DNA of 64,000 nucleotides from Henriciella sp. AS95 (GTDB lineage Bacteria; Pseudomonadota; Alphaproteobacteria; Caulobacterales; Hyphomonadaceae), in the NCBI RefSeq assembly GCF_038900055.1, contig NZ_JBBMQM010000001.1:1240001-1304000 (forward strand), read 5' to 3'. A program made the position numbers and the translations under genes. Shown here one piece after another: positions 17,801 through 27,646 of this stretch. Within the stretch, counting starts at the first letter, position 1; each line of letters starts with the position of its first letter. Under the pieces are notes generated by a model. That model was given only the letters and a program-made list of their open reading frames with translations. It was not told the DNA's origin and searched no databases.

Positions 17801-18619
17801 ATGAAGTGCAAAGTGATGATGGGTGCTGCGGCAGTCCTGCTGGCGACGGCATGTGCCGCCACGAATGAGGAAGCCGGGCTTGCGCCCGCTGACGTGCCGA
17901 TGCCGCCGACTGAGGCAACGGTCGACGCGAATGCTGAGCGTATCAATGCGGCGATCATCAACGATGCGCGTCCCGAAACCGACATTGAGCGTGACACGCT
18001 GCGCAATCCGGCGGCGGTCATCGAGTTCATGGACCTCCAGCCAGGCGACACATTGCTCGAGCTCGAAGCTGGGGGCGGTTATTTCACTGAGATCTTTTCG
18101 CGCTATCTGAACGATGACGCGAAGCTATACATGCAGAACCCTGCAGCGTTTGACGCATTTCTCGGTAACAGCCTTGAAAGCCGTCTCGATGGTCTCGGCA
18201 ATGTCGAATATCTGAAGGTCAATTTCGACGAGATGATGCTGGATGACGCATCGATCGATGTCGCGACCTGGTTCCAGGGACCGCACGAGCTCTGGTACAC
18301 GCCGGAGAGCGGTACAAAGCTGGTGACCAATCCTGACAATGCGTTTCCTGAGATTTTTCGCGTATTGAAGCCGGGTGCAACTCTGGTTGTGATCGACCAC
18401 ACCGCACCTGCCGGGGCACCCGCGAGCAACGGTGGAGATACGCATCGCATCGATCCGCAGATCATCAAGGACATGGCGAGAGAGGCGGGCTTCGTCCTCG
18501 TTGCCGAAAGCGATCTCTTCGACAATCCGGACGATGATCTCACCGTTAATGTCTTTGACGAAAAAGTCCGCGGCATGACCGACCAGTTCATGATCAAGTT
18601 CGAGAAGCCAGCTGGCTGA
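17801..18619 (+). CDS. Methyltransferase-like lipoprotein (COG4798 type)
   Basis: A 272-residue protein beginning at ATG 17801, preceded by GGGAGGAAG. Its N-terminus is a lipoprotein signal (LLATAC, Cys 18). A class I methyltransferase-like fold follows: LLELEAGGGYFTEIFSRYL in the SAM-loop position, IDVATWFQGPHELWY, EIFRVLKPGATLVVIDH and a late helix-strand pair. Related proteins are annotated as predicted methyltransferases, yet the signal would put the domain outside the cytoplasm, where no SAM is expected. The role is unclear. The acidic SAM loop E-A-G-G-G is kept. Confidence 0.8.
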   Translation: MKCKVMMGAAAVLLATACAATNEEAGLAPADVPMPPTEATVDANAERINAAIINDARPETDIERDTLRNPAAVIEFMDLQPGDTLLELEAGGGYFTEIFSRYLNDDAKLYMQNPAAFDAFLGNSLESRLDGLGNVEYLKVNFDEMMLDDASIDVATWFQGPHELWYTPESGTKLVTNPDNAFPEIFRVLKPGATLVVIDHTAPAGAPASNGGDTHRIDPQIIKDMAREAGFVLVAESDLFDNPDDDLTVNVFDEKVRGMTDQFMIKFEKPAG

Positions 18620-18688
18620 TCGGGGCGAACCGGAGAGGTCTGCCGGTCTCGCTTGACGCGAGGCGCGGTCTGAAACAAAGGAGCGGCG

Positions 18689-19432
18689 ATGCAGCCTGAG
18701 AGCCCCTCTCTTCCCGCGCGCCGTTCCCGTAAGGCGCTGTGGTTCGGCCTCGCGCTCGGCGCGGCGGTCATTCTTCTGTTCATTCTCGGCAAGACGGGCG
18801 TGCTCGGCTCGCTGGAGCAGTTTATCGGCCGGATGCAGGATCTTGCCGATACGCCTTGGGCGCTGCCTGCGGTTATCGCGCTATTTTGTGGGGCTGCCTT
18901 TGTCGGCTTTCCGCAGTTCGGGCTGATTGGCGCGGCCGTCGTCGCATTCGGTCCTGTTTACGGTGCGCTTTACTCGTGGATTGCGACCCTCGTGTCTGGT
19001 GCGATTACGTTCTGGCTGGGGCGGTTCAGCGGAGAGGCCGCTATCGCGCGCCTGTCTGGTCGCCGGACCCAGAAATTCACTGAGTTTGTTTCCAAGAACG
19101 CTTTCGCGGCAAGCGCCATCGTGCGCAATGTTCCGACTGGCCCATTCCTGATCGTGAACATGGCTTTCGGCGCCGTTCGTGCCAGATTCATTGCATTTTT
19201 TTTGGGAATGGCGGTGGGTATTATCCCTAAAATCCTGCTGGTCACCTTTGCGGGCCAAAGCCTGATGGCGGCCATAAAGGGGTCACCGCTTCTTGCGCTG
19301 GGGCTTGCGCTGGCCGCCGGTGTCGTTTTTGGCGCCGTCTGGCTCTATGCCCGCCAGCGTCGACGGGCGGGCAAGATTGTTGCGGTTGACGTGGTTGAAT
19401 CGGTTGACACGCGGCGTGAGAAATCTGATTAG
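18689..19432 (+). CDS. TVP38/TMEM64-like (VTT/DedA superfamily) membrane protein
   Basis: A 247-residue protein with an N-terminal helix (about 15-35) and the SNARE-associated/VTT core. GFPQFGLIGAAVVAFGPVYGALYSWIATLVSG is followed by FWLGRFSG, IVRNVPTGPFLIVNMAFGAVRARFIAFFLG and a C-terminal helix with a basic tail. Members of this superfamily are proposed or shown to be lipid scramblases or transporters. No specific substrate can be assigned. The gene ends only eight bases before the leuA leader peptide, so the leuA promoter must lie within its last codons. Confidence 0.85.
   Translation: MQPESPSLPARRSRKALWFGLALGAAVILLFILGKTGVLGSLEQFIGRMQDLADTPWALPAVIALFCGAAFVGFPQFGLIGAAVVAFGPVYGALYSWIATLVSGAITFWLGRFSGEAAIARLSGRRTQKFTEFVSKNAFAASAIVRNVPTGPFLIVNMAFGAVRARFIAFFLGMAVGIIPKILLVTFAGQSLMAAIKGSPLLALGLALAAGVVFGAVWLYARQRRRAGKIVAVDVVESVDTRREKSD
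19404..19431 (+). promoter_or_regulatory. Predicted sigma70-type promoter of the leuA leader
   Basis: TTGACA at 19404-19409, a perfect -35 box, is followed 16 bases later by TGATTA (19426-19431) as a plausible -10 box. Transcription would start around 19437-19440, at or next to the ATG of the leader peptide. The leader therefore may be leaderless, as described for the trp leader of Sinorhizobium meliloti. Confidence 0.5.
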
Positions 19433-19439
19433 TCTGCTT

Positions 19440-19517
19440 ATGCGCAAGAAATTGCCCCTGCTGTCGCTATCTAACCTGCTGCTTATCGGCCCCTGGCCGG
19501 TCGCCGCCGGACACTAG
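19440..19517 (+). CDS. Leucine-rich leader peptide of leuA (putative attenuator)
   Basis: A 25-codon reading frame, ATG to TAG, with seven Leu codons. They are dense at residues 5-15 (LPLLSLSNLLL), then IGPWPVAAGH ends the peptide. It ends 79 bases before leuA, the committed leucine-pathway gene. No ribosome site precedes it. Ribosome stalling at Leu codons 13-15 when charged tRNA-Leu is scarce would cover the 5' arm of the hairpin at 19490-19539, the logic of classical attenuation. Leader-peptide control of amino acid operons is well known. The assignment here rests on position and composition alone. Confidence 0.75.
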   Translation: MRKKLPLLSLSNLLLIGPWPVAAGH

Positions 19518-19539
19518 TTGTCTGGCGCCTGGTCAGGGG
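19490..19539 (+). promoter_or_regulatory. Stem-loop overlapping the end of the leuA leader peptide
   Basis: The inner stem CGCCGGACA (19505-19513) pairs with TGTCTGGCG (19519-19527) around a five-base loop that contains the leader stop codon. An outer stem CCCCTGGCC (19490-19498) pairs with GGTCAGGGG (19531-19539). A stalled or terminating ribosome would prevent parts of this pairing. No T tract follows before leuA, so either translation or Rho-dependent termination is controlled, or the true terminator pairing is different. Confidence 0.6.
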
Positions 19540-19596
19540 AACGCTTCAAGCCTCGTACACACCGTACCAGCCCCCAAGTTTCCAACAGGTCAGACC

Positions 19597-21132
19597 ATGA
19601 CGACAGATAAAGACAGAATCCTTATTTTTGATACTACCATGCGCGACGGCGAACAGTCGCCCGGCGCCTCCATGACGCACAATGAAAAGCTGGATCTCGC
19701 CGACCTGCTCGAAACCATGGGCGTGGATGTCATCGAGGCCGGTTTCCCGGCGTCTTCACAGGGCGATTTTGCCGCTGTGCAGGAGATTGCCCGCCGATCC
19801 AAATCCTCGGTGATTACGGGACTTGCCCGCTCCACGCCCGGTGACATTGACCGTTGCGGTGAAGCTGTGCGCGCCGCTGCCCGCCCGCGCATCCATACCT
19901 TCATTTCGACCAGCCCGGTCCACATGAAGCACAAGCTGAAAATGGGCCCGAATGCCGTGCTTGAAGCGGTTGGCCGCTCTGTTGCCCAAGCGCGTAATCT
20001 GGTCGATGACGTGGAATGGAGCGCCGAAGACGCAACGCGGACCGAGTTCGAATTTCTCTGCAAATGTATCGATGCGGCCATCACGTCCGGGGCGACCACA
20101 ATCAATGTGCCCGACACAGTCGGCTACACGCATCCTGATGAGTATGGCGCGCTGATCCGTAGCTTGCGGGAGAATATCCCGAACTCCGACAAGGTGGTCT
20201 GGTCAACGCACTGCCACAATGATCTGGGGCTTGCCGTGGCCAATTCGATTGCCGGGGCTGCGAACGGCGCACGCCAGATCGAGTGCACAATAAACGGTCT
20301 CGGCGAGCGGGCAGGGAATGCCTCACTCGAAGAGGTTGTCATGGCCTTCAAGGTGCGCGGCGACAGCCTGCCATTTGAAACGGGTATCGACACGACCCGT
20401 CTTGCGCGAGCTAGCCAGATGGTCAGCCGGATTACTGGTTTTCCGATCCAGTACAACAAGGCCATCGTCGGCAAGAACGCGTTCGCGCATGAAAGCGGCA
20501 TCCACCAGGATGGCATGCTGAAGAACACCGAGACCTATGAGATCATGAAGCCGGAAGACGTCGGCGTCTCGAAGTCTTCGCTGGTCATGGGCAAGCTGTC
20601 CGGGCGCAATGCCTTCCGCGACAAGCTGCAGTCTCTGGGGTATGAGCTCGATCCGGAGTCGCTGAACGAGGCTTTCAAGCGGTTCAAGGCGCTCGCCGAC
20701 AAGAAAAAGCACGTCTTCGACGATGACATTCTGGCCCTGGTCGATGACCAGCTGTCCGCCATGGGAGAGCGGGTTGCTTTCAAGCGCCTGCGCGTCGTGG
20801 CTGGGTCCGAAGGCCCTCAGACCGCCGATCTTACGCTGATTGTTGATGGTGAAGAGAGCGCTGCGAGCTGCGAAGGCAATGGTCCGGTTGATGCGGTCTT
20901 CATCGCCATCCGGTCCATCGTGAAACATGACGCCAAGCTGGATCTCTATCAGGTGCACGCGGTGACAGGTGGCACCGATGCCCAGGCAGAGGTGAGTGTG
21001 CGGCTCAAGGGCGAAGGCATCATGGCTGTGGGGCGGGCTTCCGATCCCGATACGCTCGTCGCGAGCGCCAAGGCCTATATCCACGCGCTCAACAAGCTTG
21101 AAGCGCGTCGGATGAAGCGCATGGCGGCCTGA
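19597..21132 (+). CDS. leuA: 2-Isopropylmalate synthase
   Basis: The 511-residue enzyme condenses acetyl-CoA with 2-ketoisovalerate in the first committed step of leucine synthesis. FDTTMRDGEQSPGASMT is the N-terminal signature with the catalytic Arg-Asp, HCHNDLGLAVANS carries the metal His residues, and GLGERAGNASLEEVVM follows. HESGIHQDGMLK begins the subdomain linker, and the last 120 or so residues form the leucine-binding regulatory domain, so feedback inhibition is expected in addition to leader control. Start ATG 19597 lies behind CAGGTCAGACC, a modest ribosome site. Confidence 0.97.
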   Translation: MTTDKDRILIFDTTMRDGEQSPGASMTHNEKLDLADLLETMGVDVIEAGFPASSQGDFAAVQEIARRSKSSVITGLARSTPGDIDRCGEAVRAAARPRIHTFISTSPVHMKHKLKMGPNAVLEAVGRSVAQARNLVDDVEWSAEDATRTEFEFLCKCIDAAITSGATTINVPDTVGYTHPDEYGALIRSLRENIPNSDKVVWSTHCHNDLGLAVANSIAGAANGARQIECTINGLGERAGNASLEEVVMAFKVRGDSLPFETGIDTTRLARASQMVSRITGFPIQYNKAIVGKNAFAHESGIHQDGMLKNTETYEIMKPEDVGVSKSSLVMGKLSGRNAFRDKLQSLGYELDPESLNEAFKRFKALADKKKHVFDDDILALVDDQLSAMGERVAFKRLRVVAGSEGPQTADLTLIVDGEESAASCEGNGPVDAVFIAIRSIVKHDAKLDLYQVHAVTGGTDAQAEVSVRLKGEGIMAVGRASDPDTLVASAKAYIHALNKLEARRMKRMAA

Positions 21133-21277
21133 AGTAATCGTCCGCCAGCGGTGGATGAGCCCTTACATTGACCGGCTGGGTTCCCCAATTCAGGAGCTGG
21201 CGCCGACCCCTATGGGCCGGATCCCGGACGGACGCCCCTTTGCCTTTCGGGTTGCCGTATGACAAGGACGACCACCC

Positions 21278-21631
21278 ATGAAAACCTATCATCTGATGGC
21301 TGCCGCCGCCGCCCTCCTGACACTTACCGGCGGCTGCGCCGGCTTTTCCAACTCTGCACCTAAGACGCCGATCCAGATCGCAGAGGCGAAAGTCGCCCAT
21401 GATGACGACCGCCTGCAGGATGCCCGTAATGACCTGCGCGACGCGCGCAAGGATCTCGACCATGCCGAACAGGCACTCGAAAAGGCCGAGGACCGGGTCA
21501 ACCGCGCGCGGCGTGACGAGGCCAAGGCGGCCAGGCAGATGAAGGATGCCAGCCGGGATTTCAACGCGGCGCGGATTGGCCTCGGGGAAACACTCGAGGA
21601 GGAAGGCGTGCCCGGATCGTCTCCGAGCTGA
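21278..21631 (+). CDS. Small coiled-coil lipoprotein
   Basis: A 117-residue protein with a lipobox LTGGC (Cys 20). Beyond the lipobox, residues 35-95 form one long charged helix of heptad-like repeats (DDDRLQDARNDLRDARKDLD, then HAEQALEKAEDRVNRARRDE), predicted to be a coiled coil. Small lipoproteins of this build act as periplasmic spacers or oligomeric envelope factors. No specific family is recognised. It lies between leuA and the mre cluster and probably has its own promoter. Confidence 0.72.
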   Translation: MKTYHLMAAAAALLTLTGGCAGFSNSAPKTPIQIAEAKVAHDDDRLQDARNDLRDARKDLDHAEQALEKAEDRVNRARRDEAKAARQMKDASRDFNAARIGLGETLEEEGVPGSSPS

Positions 21632-21825
21632 GCTTAAGACTTCCTGAAACGGGGCCTGCGGGGTACCGAACGTTTCGTTTCTGAAACGATATTGCTCTTT
21701 CCCCGCACTTGCCCGGATCGCCCGTCACTACTGTCATATCCCTTGAGGGAACGATGAGTTCCGTCTGTCAACAGTGTTTCACTTGCGTTAACGGAGTGGA
21801 AACGGCATTGGTGTTAAGGGGCTGA

Positions 21826-22929
<1,104 letters not shown>

Positions 22930-23013
22930 GAGCAGCAACGCTGATTTGCCGGTTGCGAAACCAGCCGGATCAATTCAGGATTAATCGAGTGGTCGGAGCC
23001 AGAAGGGACGTCC

Positions 23014-23913
23014 ATGCCCCGTGTGCGAGGAAAGCGTCTAAAGGGTCGCCCATTGCGGCGATACGCCCTTTTTATTGCTCTCGTGGGCCTTTTCGGCGTG
23101 CTACTTCTCCAGACATCTCCAAGACTGCGTGCGATGGTCGACCCGACGCGCGCCATGGCAGCTGATCAGCTAGCAAGCTCGGCGCGGCCTGGTCTCTGGG
23201 ACAAGATTACCGGAAAGGCGGCGCGTGAAGCGCGGATCGTCGAACTGGAAGCGCAGGTCCGCGAACTGACGCGCTATCGCTCTGTTGCGATCTCCATGGC
23301 GGCGCGTCTTGAGGCTTATGAGGACATGCTCAATGTGATGGGCGAACCTCCCGTACGTGGTGTCACGGCGCGGATTACGTCTGAGACCAATGGGCCATTC
23401 CGCGAAGCCATTCTTGTCAATGCTGGCCGGCTTCAGGGCGTCGAAGGCGGAGCCTATGCCGAGAATGAAGGCGGCCTGGTGGGCCGGGTGGTGCAGCTTG
23501 GCGAACGCTCGGCGCGGGTGCTGTTGGTGACGGATTTCAATTCGCGCGTGCCTGTCATGGGTGAGGCGAGCGGGCTTCGTGGCATCCTGTTTGGGGACCG
23601 CGATGACCTCGGAACGCTGACCGACCTGCCCGAGCGAGGCGAGTTCATTCTGGGCGAGCGCGTACTGACGTCAGGTGAGGGCGGTATCTTCCCGCGCGGT
23701 GTTGTCGTGGGAGAGATTGTGCAGCGCGGCGGCGCTCGGCGCGTGGAGTTCTCAATGCTGGAGTCGCAAGGCGGCTTTGTGCGCCTGATGCCGAGCATGA
23801 AGATTCCGACACCGGAAGAATTCCCAATCGAAGAAGAGCCGATCGACGAAACCGAGACAGCCGCATCCGACGGGTCAGAACCAGAGGGCGCGCAGAACCC
23901 GGGGGCGCCGTAG
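23014..23913 (+). CDS. mreC: Rod-shape determining protein MreC
   Basis: A 299-residue protein with a basic N-terminus, one membrane helix (about 17-33), a periplasmic coiled coil (about 68-100, EARIVELEAQVRELTRYRS), and then the MreC beta domains (REAILVNAGRLQGVEGG, GLVGRVVQLGERSARVLLVTDFNSRVPV). It connects MreB filaments to the periplasmic wall synthases PBP2 and RodA. The last 35 residues are acidic and Pro/Glu-rich. It lies between mreB and mreD, with three bases between its stop and the mreD start. Confidence 0.95.
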   Translation: MPRVRGKRLKGRPLRRYALFIALVGLFGVLLLQTSPRLRAMVDPTRAMAADQLASSARPGLWDKITGKAAREARIVELEAQVRELTRYRSVAISMAARLEAYEDMLNVMGEPPVRGVTARITSETNGPFREAILVNAGRLQGVEGGAYAENEGGLVGRVVQLGERSARVLLVTDFNSRVPVMGEASGLRGILFGDRDDLGTLTDLPERGEFILGERVLTSGEGGIFPRGVVVGEIVQRGGARRVEFSMLESQGGFVRLMPSMKIPTPEEFPIEEEPIDETETAASDGSEPEGAQNPGAP

Positions 23914-23916
23914 CTC

Positions 23917-24477
23917 ATGGCCAACCGTCAAAAACAGGGCCCATTCTCTGGCATATCCCGTCTCTGGCATGAGGCAGGACCGACCAGCCGTCTGATTGTC
24001 GGCACGTTGATTGTGGCGTTGATCGGGATCGTCGGGCTGACGCCCAAGACGCTTTTCAGCCAGGAACTGATCTGGCCGTATGCCGCCTTGGTGGCCGCCA
24101 TTGGGTGGGGCCGTAGCGGCGTTGCCTTTCGCCCCATGGTCATTCTGGTCATCCTCGGCGTGGCGCAGGATGTCAGTGCCTATGCGCCGCTGGGTTGCTT
24201 CGGCTTCATCAATCTCAGCGTCTTCGGCATGAGCGCGGCACTCAGCCGGGCGTTCGACCGTGAGCGTGCACCGATCATAACAATGCTTGCTCCGATCCTG
24301 CTTTATTCAGCAGCCTTCGGCCTGGTCTGGTTACTTGCGAGCTTTGCGTCCGGACATATGGTGCAACTGTCACCCCTCGTCGGCGCTTTCGTCGTGACCT
24401 ACATAATGCATATGCTGGTGGCGCCGGTATTTGATCTCGGACGCCGCATCACTCCCATGACAGGAAGCATGGTATGA
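23917..24477 (+). CDS. mreD: Rod-shape determining protein MreD
   Basis: A 186-residue membrane protein with about five to six helices (starting near residue 25), matching the size and hydropathy of MreD. QDVSAYAPLGCFGFINLSVFGMSAALSRAF covers the conserved central Asp region. It is identified chiefly by position between mreC and mrdA. It belongs to the elongation complex. Its last four bases overlap the mrdA start (ATGA, 24474-24477). Confidence 0.92.
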   Translation: MANRQKQGPFSGISRLWHEAGPTSRLIVGTLIVALIGIVGLTPKTLFSQELIWPYAALVAAIGWGRSGVAFRPMVILVILGVAQDVSAYAPLGCFGFINLSVFGMSAALSRAFDRERAPIITMLAPILLYSAAFGLVWLLASFASGHMVQLSPLVGAFVVTYIMHMLVAPVFDLGRRITPMTGSMV

Positions 24478-26393
24478 GTTCTCCCAAGGATTTTGATGAT
24501 CGACTGAACCGGCGAACGGTCGCCACCGGGATTGCCGGTGGTCTTATGTTTTCGGGTCTGGTCGCGCGCCTCGCACAGCTGCAGCTGTTCGAAGGCAAAC
24601 GCTATATGGAGATCGCCAAGGAGAACGGGGTCAAGCTGGATCTTGCCCCGCCCCTCCGGGGTACAATCTATGACCGCTTCGGCGTGCCGCTCGCATCGCA
24701 CCGTCAGGCAGGGCGTGTCTCCATCGTGCGCGAGCAGACCCCCAATCTCGAAGCATCGCTCGCCGAGATCGCGAAACACATTGATCTGCCGCCTGAGCAG
24801 CAGGCGCGAATTGCGCGTCAGGCGCGCCAGCAGGCCTCGTTCCAGTCGGCCATTGTGCGCAGCGAGCTATCGTATGAAGATTTTGCGCGCATGTCGCTTA
24901 TCGCAGCGAATATTCCCGGGGTGCAGGTCGATATGGCTGCAACGCGCTCCTATCCGCGCGGGCGGGATTTCGCCCATGTGCTCGGTTATGTCGCCAAGGC
25001 GAGTCAGGATGATCTGGCCCGTCTGACTGAAGAGCTTGGCGACGAAGAGACTCGGTTGCTGACGCGGCTGTTCAAACATCCCGACATGCGCACCGGGCGT
25101 TCAGGCGTCGAGCGTCATGCCGAGAGCTGGTTGCGCGGTGAGCCGGGGTTCAGGCGGCTGGAAACGAATGCAGCCGGCCGCGTCATTCGTGAACTGGACA
25201 GTGACGATCTCGCGCCGACGCCCGGCAAGGATATCGGCCTGACCGTGGACGCCGAACTCCAGCGGGCGGCAATTGACCGGTTCGGTGAGGAAAGCGGCGC
25301 GGCCGTCGTCCTCGATATCGAGACCGGCGCCATTCTCGCTTTCGTGTCGACGCCAGCCTTCGACCCGAATGACTTCGTCAACGGCATCTCTTACGCAGAC
25401 TATAATCTGCTTCGTGAGAATGATCGCTCGCCGCTCTATCACAAGGCCTATGACGGGACCTATCCGCCCGGTTCGACGTTCAAGATGGTCGTGGCAACGG
25501 CTGCGCTTGAATCGGGTATCGACCCGAACATGCGTGTGCATTGCAATCGTTACTATCGTTTCGGCAATCGGACATGGCACTGCTGGAAGCGCGGCGGCCA
25601 CGGGTCGGTCAACATGCATTGGGCCATCAAGGGCAGTTGCGACGTCTATTTCTATGAGATCGCACGCCGCGTGGGCGTCGAGAAGATTGCTGAAGTGTCC
25701 AAGAAGTTTGGCTTTGGTCAACGCTGGGAGCTCGGTCTGACCGGTGGCCGTTCCGGCACCGTCCCGAACGATGAATGGAAGCGCAAGGCGCTTGGCGAGC
25801 CATGGTATGAAGGCGAGACGCTGAACTATGGTATCGGCCAGGGCTATCTCTCGACGACTCCGCTTCAACTGGCACTGATGTCGGCGCGGATCGCTGCGAA
25901 GGGCCGCATCATCGAGCCTTATATCATCGGTGACGGTCCACGCCCTGACGAGCCGATCAAGGAAGATGCGCCGCTCGATCCGGAGATGATGGAACGGATG
26001 ATGGCCGGCATGTATGGTGTCACATCCGAGGCGGGTGGCACCGCCTGGCGGTCCGGTGACCTTGGTCTCGGCGGGCCGCGCCTTGCGGGCAAGACGGGTA
26101 CGGCGCAGGTGCGCCGCATCTCCGAGGCTGAACGCCGGTCTGGTGTTCTCAAGGGTGACCAGATTGACCGCAAGCTTCGCGACCATGCCTTGTTCGTGGC
26201 CTATGCGCCGGCTGACGATCCCAAATACGCGATTTCCGTAGTTGTCGAGCACGGCGAGGGTGGTTCGAGTACGGCCGCCCCTGTCGCACGCGACATTCTC
26301 GCTGAAGCGATCCGCCGCGATTCCCGCAAAGCCGCAAAGTGGCAGCAGACGGCCGGGCGTCCATCCGGCGGCAGTGACCGCGGCGCCCCCTGA
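24474..26393 (+). CDS. mrdA: Penicillin-binding protein 2 (elongasome transpeptidase)
   Basis: A 639-residue class B PBP. It has a cytoplasmic tail, one membrane helix (about 15-35) and a pedestal domain (PPLRGTIYDRFGVPLA). The transpeptidase domain has SxxK in YPPGSTFKMVV (Ser about 334), SCD as the second motif and KTGTAQV as the third (about residue 540). It cross-links glycan made by RodA during cell elongation. It is coupled to mreD by a four-base overlap and to rodA by a one-base overlap (TGATG). Confidence 0.96.
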   Translation: MSSPKDFDDRLNRRTVATGIAGGLMFSGLVARLAQLQLFEGKRYMEIAKENGVKLDLAPPLRGTIYDRFGVPLASHRQAGRVSIVREQTPNLEASLAEIAKHIDLPPEQQARIARQARQQASFQSAIVRSELSYEDFARMSLIAANIPGVQVDMAATRSYPRGRDFAHVLGYVAKASQDDLARLTEELGDEETRLLTRLFKHPDMRTGRSGVERHAESWLRGEPGFRRLETNAAGRVIRELDSDDLAPTPGKDIGLTVDAELQRAAIDRFGEESGAAVVLDIETGAILAFVSTPAFDPNDFVNGISYADYNLLRENDRSPLYHKAYDGTYPPGSTFKMVVATAALESGIDPNMRVHCNRYYRFGNRTWHCWKRGGHGSVNMHWAIKGSCDVYFYEIARRVGVEKIAEVSKKFGFGQRWELGLTGGRSGTVPNDEWKRKALGEPWYEGETLNYGIGQGYLSTTPLQLALMSARIAAKGRIIEPYIIGDGPRPDEPIKEDAPLDPEMMERMMAGMYGVTSEAGGTAWRSGDLGLGGPRLAGKTGTAQVRRISEAERRSGVLKGDQIDRKLRDHALFVAYAPADDPKYAISVVVEHGEGGSSTAAPVARDILAEAIRRDSRKAAKWQQTAGRPSGGSDRGAP

Positions 26394-27565
26394 TGGCCTG
26401 GACATCCAGCGCCTCTTCGGTCCGCGTTGAGGACCGCGACTTCGGCAAGACGCTCGCGTCATTGCCGTGGGGCCTCATCCTGCTTCTGGTGATGGTCGCC
26501 TGCATCGGCACGGCGGCTCTGTTCAGTGCCACATTCACAAACCCGGATGAAGCAGCGCTTCCCGCGCGACATGCGGTCCGTTTCGCGATTGCGCTCGGCC
26601 TGATGTTTGTGGTGGCGCTGGTGCCCATACGCGTATGGCTGCAGGCCGCGTGGCCGGCTTATTTCGTCACGCTCGCCATGCTGGTTGGTGTCGAATTGTT
26701 TGGCGTGACACGCGGTGGGGCGCAGCGCTGGCTGCCGCTCGGGCCGATCGCCGTGCAACCGTCCGAGTTCATGAAGCTCGCGCTGACACTGGCGCTTGCC
26801 CGCTATTATCACAACAATCTCAGCTATCAGTCAGGCCGGCTTCTCATACATTTTCCGCCGCTGCTGATGATCCTCGTGCCGGCGGCGCTGATTTTCAAAC
26901 AGCCGGACTTCGGCACCACGCTCGCTCTGTTCGCGTCGGGCTTTGTGCTGATTTATCTCGGCGGCCTCTGGTACCGCGTCATCATTTCTGTGGTCGTCGC
27001 CGCGCTTCTCAGCGCGTGGCCGGTGTACCAGTTCGTGCTTGAGCCATACCAGCAGGAGCGCGTCGATACGTTCGTTGCGCAGCTGACGGGCGAGTCCGTC
27101 AACACGTTGGATGACGGCTACCAGATCGAGCAGGCCAAGATCGCCATTGGTTCGGGCGGCTGGGAAGGGCGGGGCTTCATGGAAGGCACGCAAGCCCAGC
27201 TCGACTATATCCCGGAGCAGCACACAGACTTCATTTTGACGGTAATCGCCGAAGAGTTCGGATTTCTCGGCGCGTCGGGGCTGCTGCTGATCTGGGGAAT
27301 CATCCTGTCCTGGGGACTCTATATTGCGGGGCGTTCGACCAGTGTGTTCGGCCGGTTTGCAGCCGTAGGGTCGGTCGCGACGGTGGCTTTCTTCATCCTG
27401 TTTAATGTCGCAATGGTTCTCGGACTCGTGCCCGTGGTGGGAGTACCCTTGCCGCTCGTCTCCTATGGCGGCACCGTGATGTTCACGACAATGGCGTGCT
27501 TCGGTATTATCATCTCAGTCCATCTGGGACGTGGAGAGCGGTTGGCGGCGCAGGGGGGAATTTAA
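26393..27565 (+). CDS. rodA: RodA, SEDS-family peptidoglycan glycosyltransferase
   Basis: A 390-residue polytopic protein with about ten helices and the SEDS hallmarks. These are FGVTRGGAQRWLPLGPIAVQPSEFMKLAL, the HTDFILTVIAEEFGFLGA loop carrying the catalytic-region acidic residues, and GVPLPLVSYGGTVMFTTM near the C-terminus. It polymerises lipid II into glycan with PBP2 as partner. An N-terminal extension of about 25 polar residues precedes the first helix. It ends the mre operon. Confidence 0.96.
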   Translation: MAWTSSASSVRVEDRDFGKTLASLPWGLILLLVMVACIGTAALFSATFTNPDEAALPARHAVRFAIALGLMFVVALVPIRVWLQAAWPAYFVTLAMLVGVELFGVTRGGAQRWLPLGPIAVQPSEFMKLALTLALARYYHNNLSYQSGRLLIHFPPLLMILVPAALIFKQPDFGTTLALFASGFVLIYLGGLWYRVIISVVVAALLSAWPVYQFVLEPYQQERVDTFVAQLTGESVNTLDDGYQIEQAKIAIGSGGWEGRGFMEGTQAQLDYIPEQHTDFILTVIAEEFGFLGASGLLLIWGIILSWGLYIAGRSTSVFGRFAAVGSVATVAFFILFNVAMVLGLVPVVGVPLPLVSYGGTVMFTTMACFGIIISVHLGRGERLAAQGGI

Positions 27566-27646
27566 CCCCGAAGCGCGACCAAGCGTTGACCTTTATCCCG
27601 CCGTGGATACTGTCCGGCGAAAATCATTTCCTTGAGGGAGCGAAAT

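Noticed and set aside
19540-19596. Classical U-tract terminator between the leuA leader and leuA
   Set aside because: I looked for a hairpin followed by a T run and found none. The claim is limited to the stems actually seen.
25101-26462. 453-codon minus-strand frame opposite mrdA
   Set aside because: It is a high-GC antisense artefact. Its composition is rich in Arg, His and Ala without any motif.
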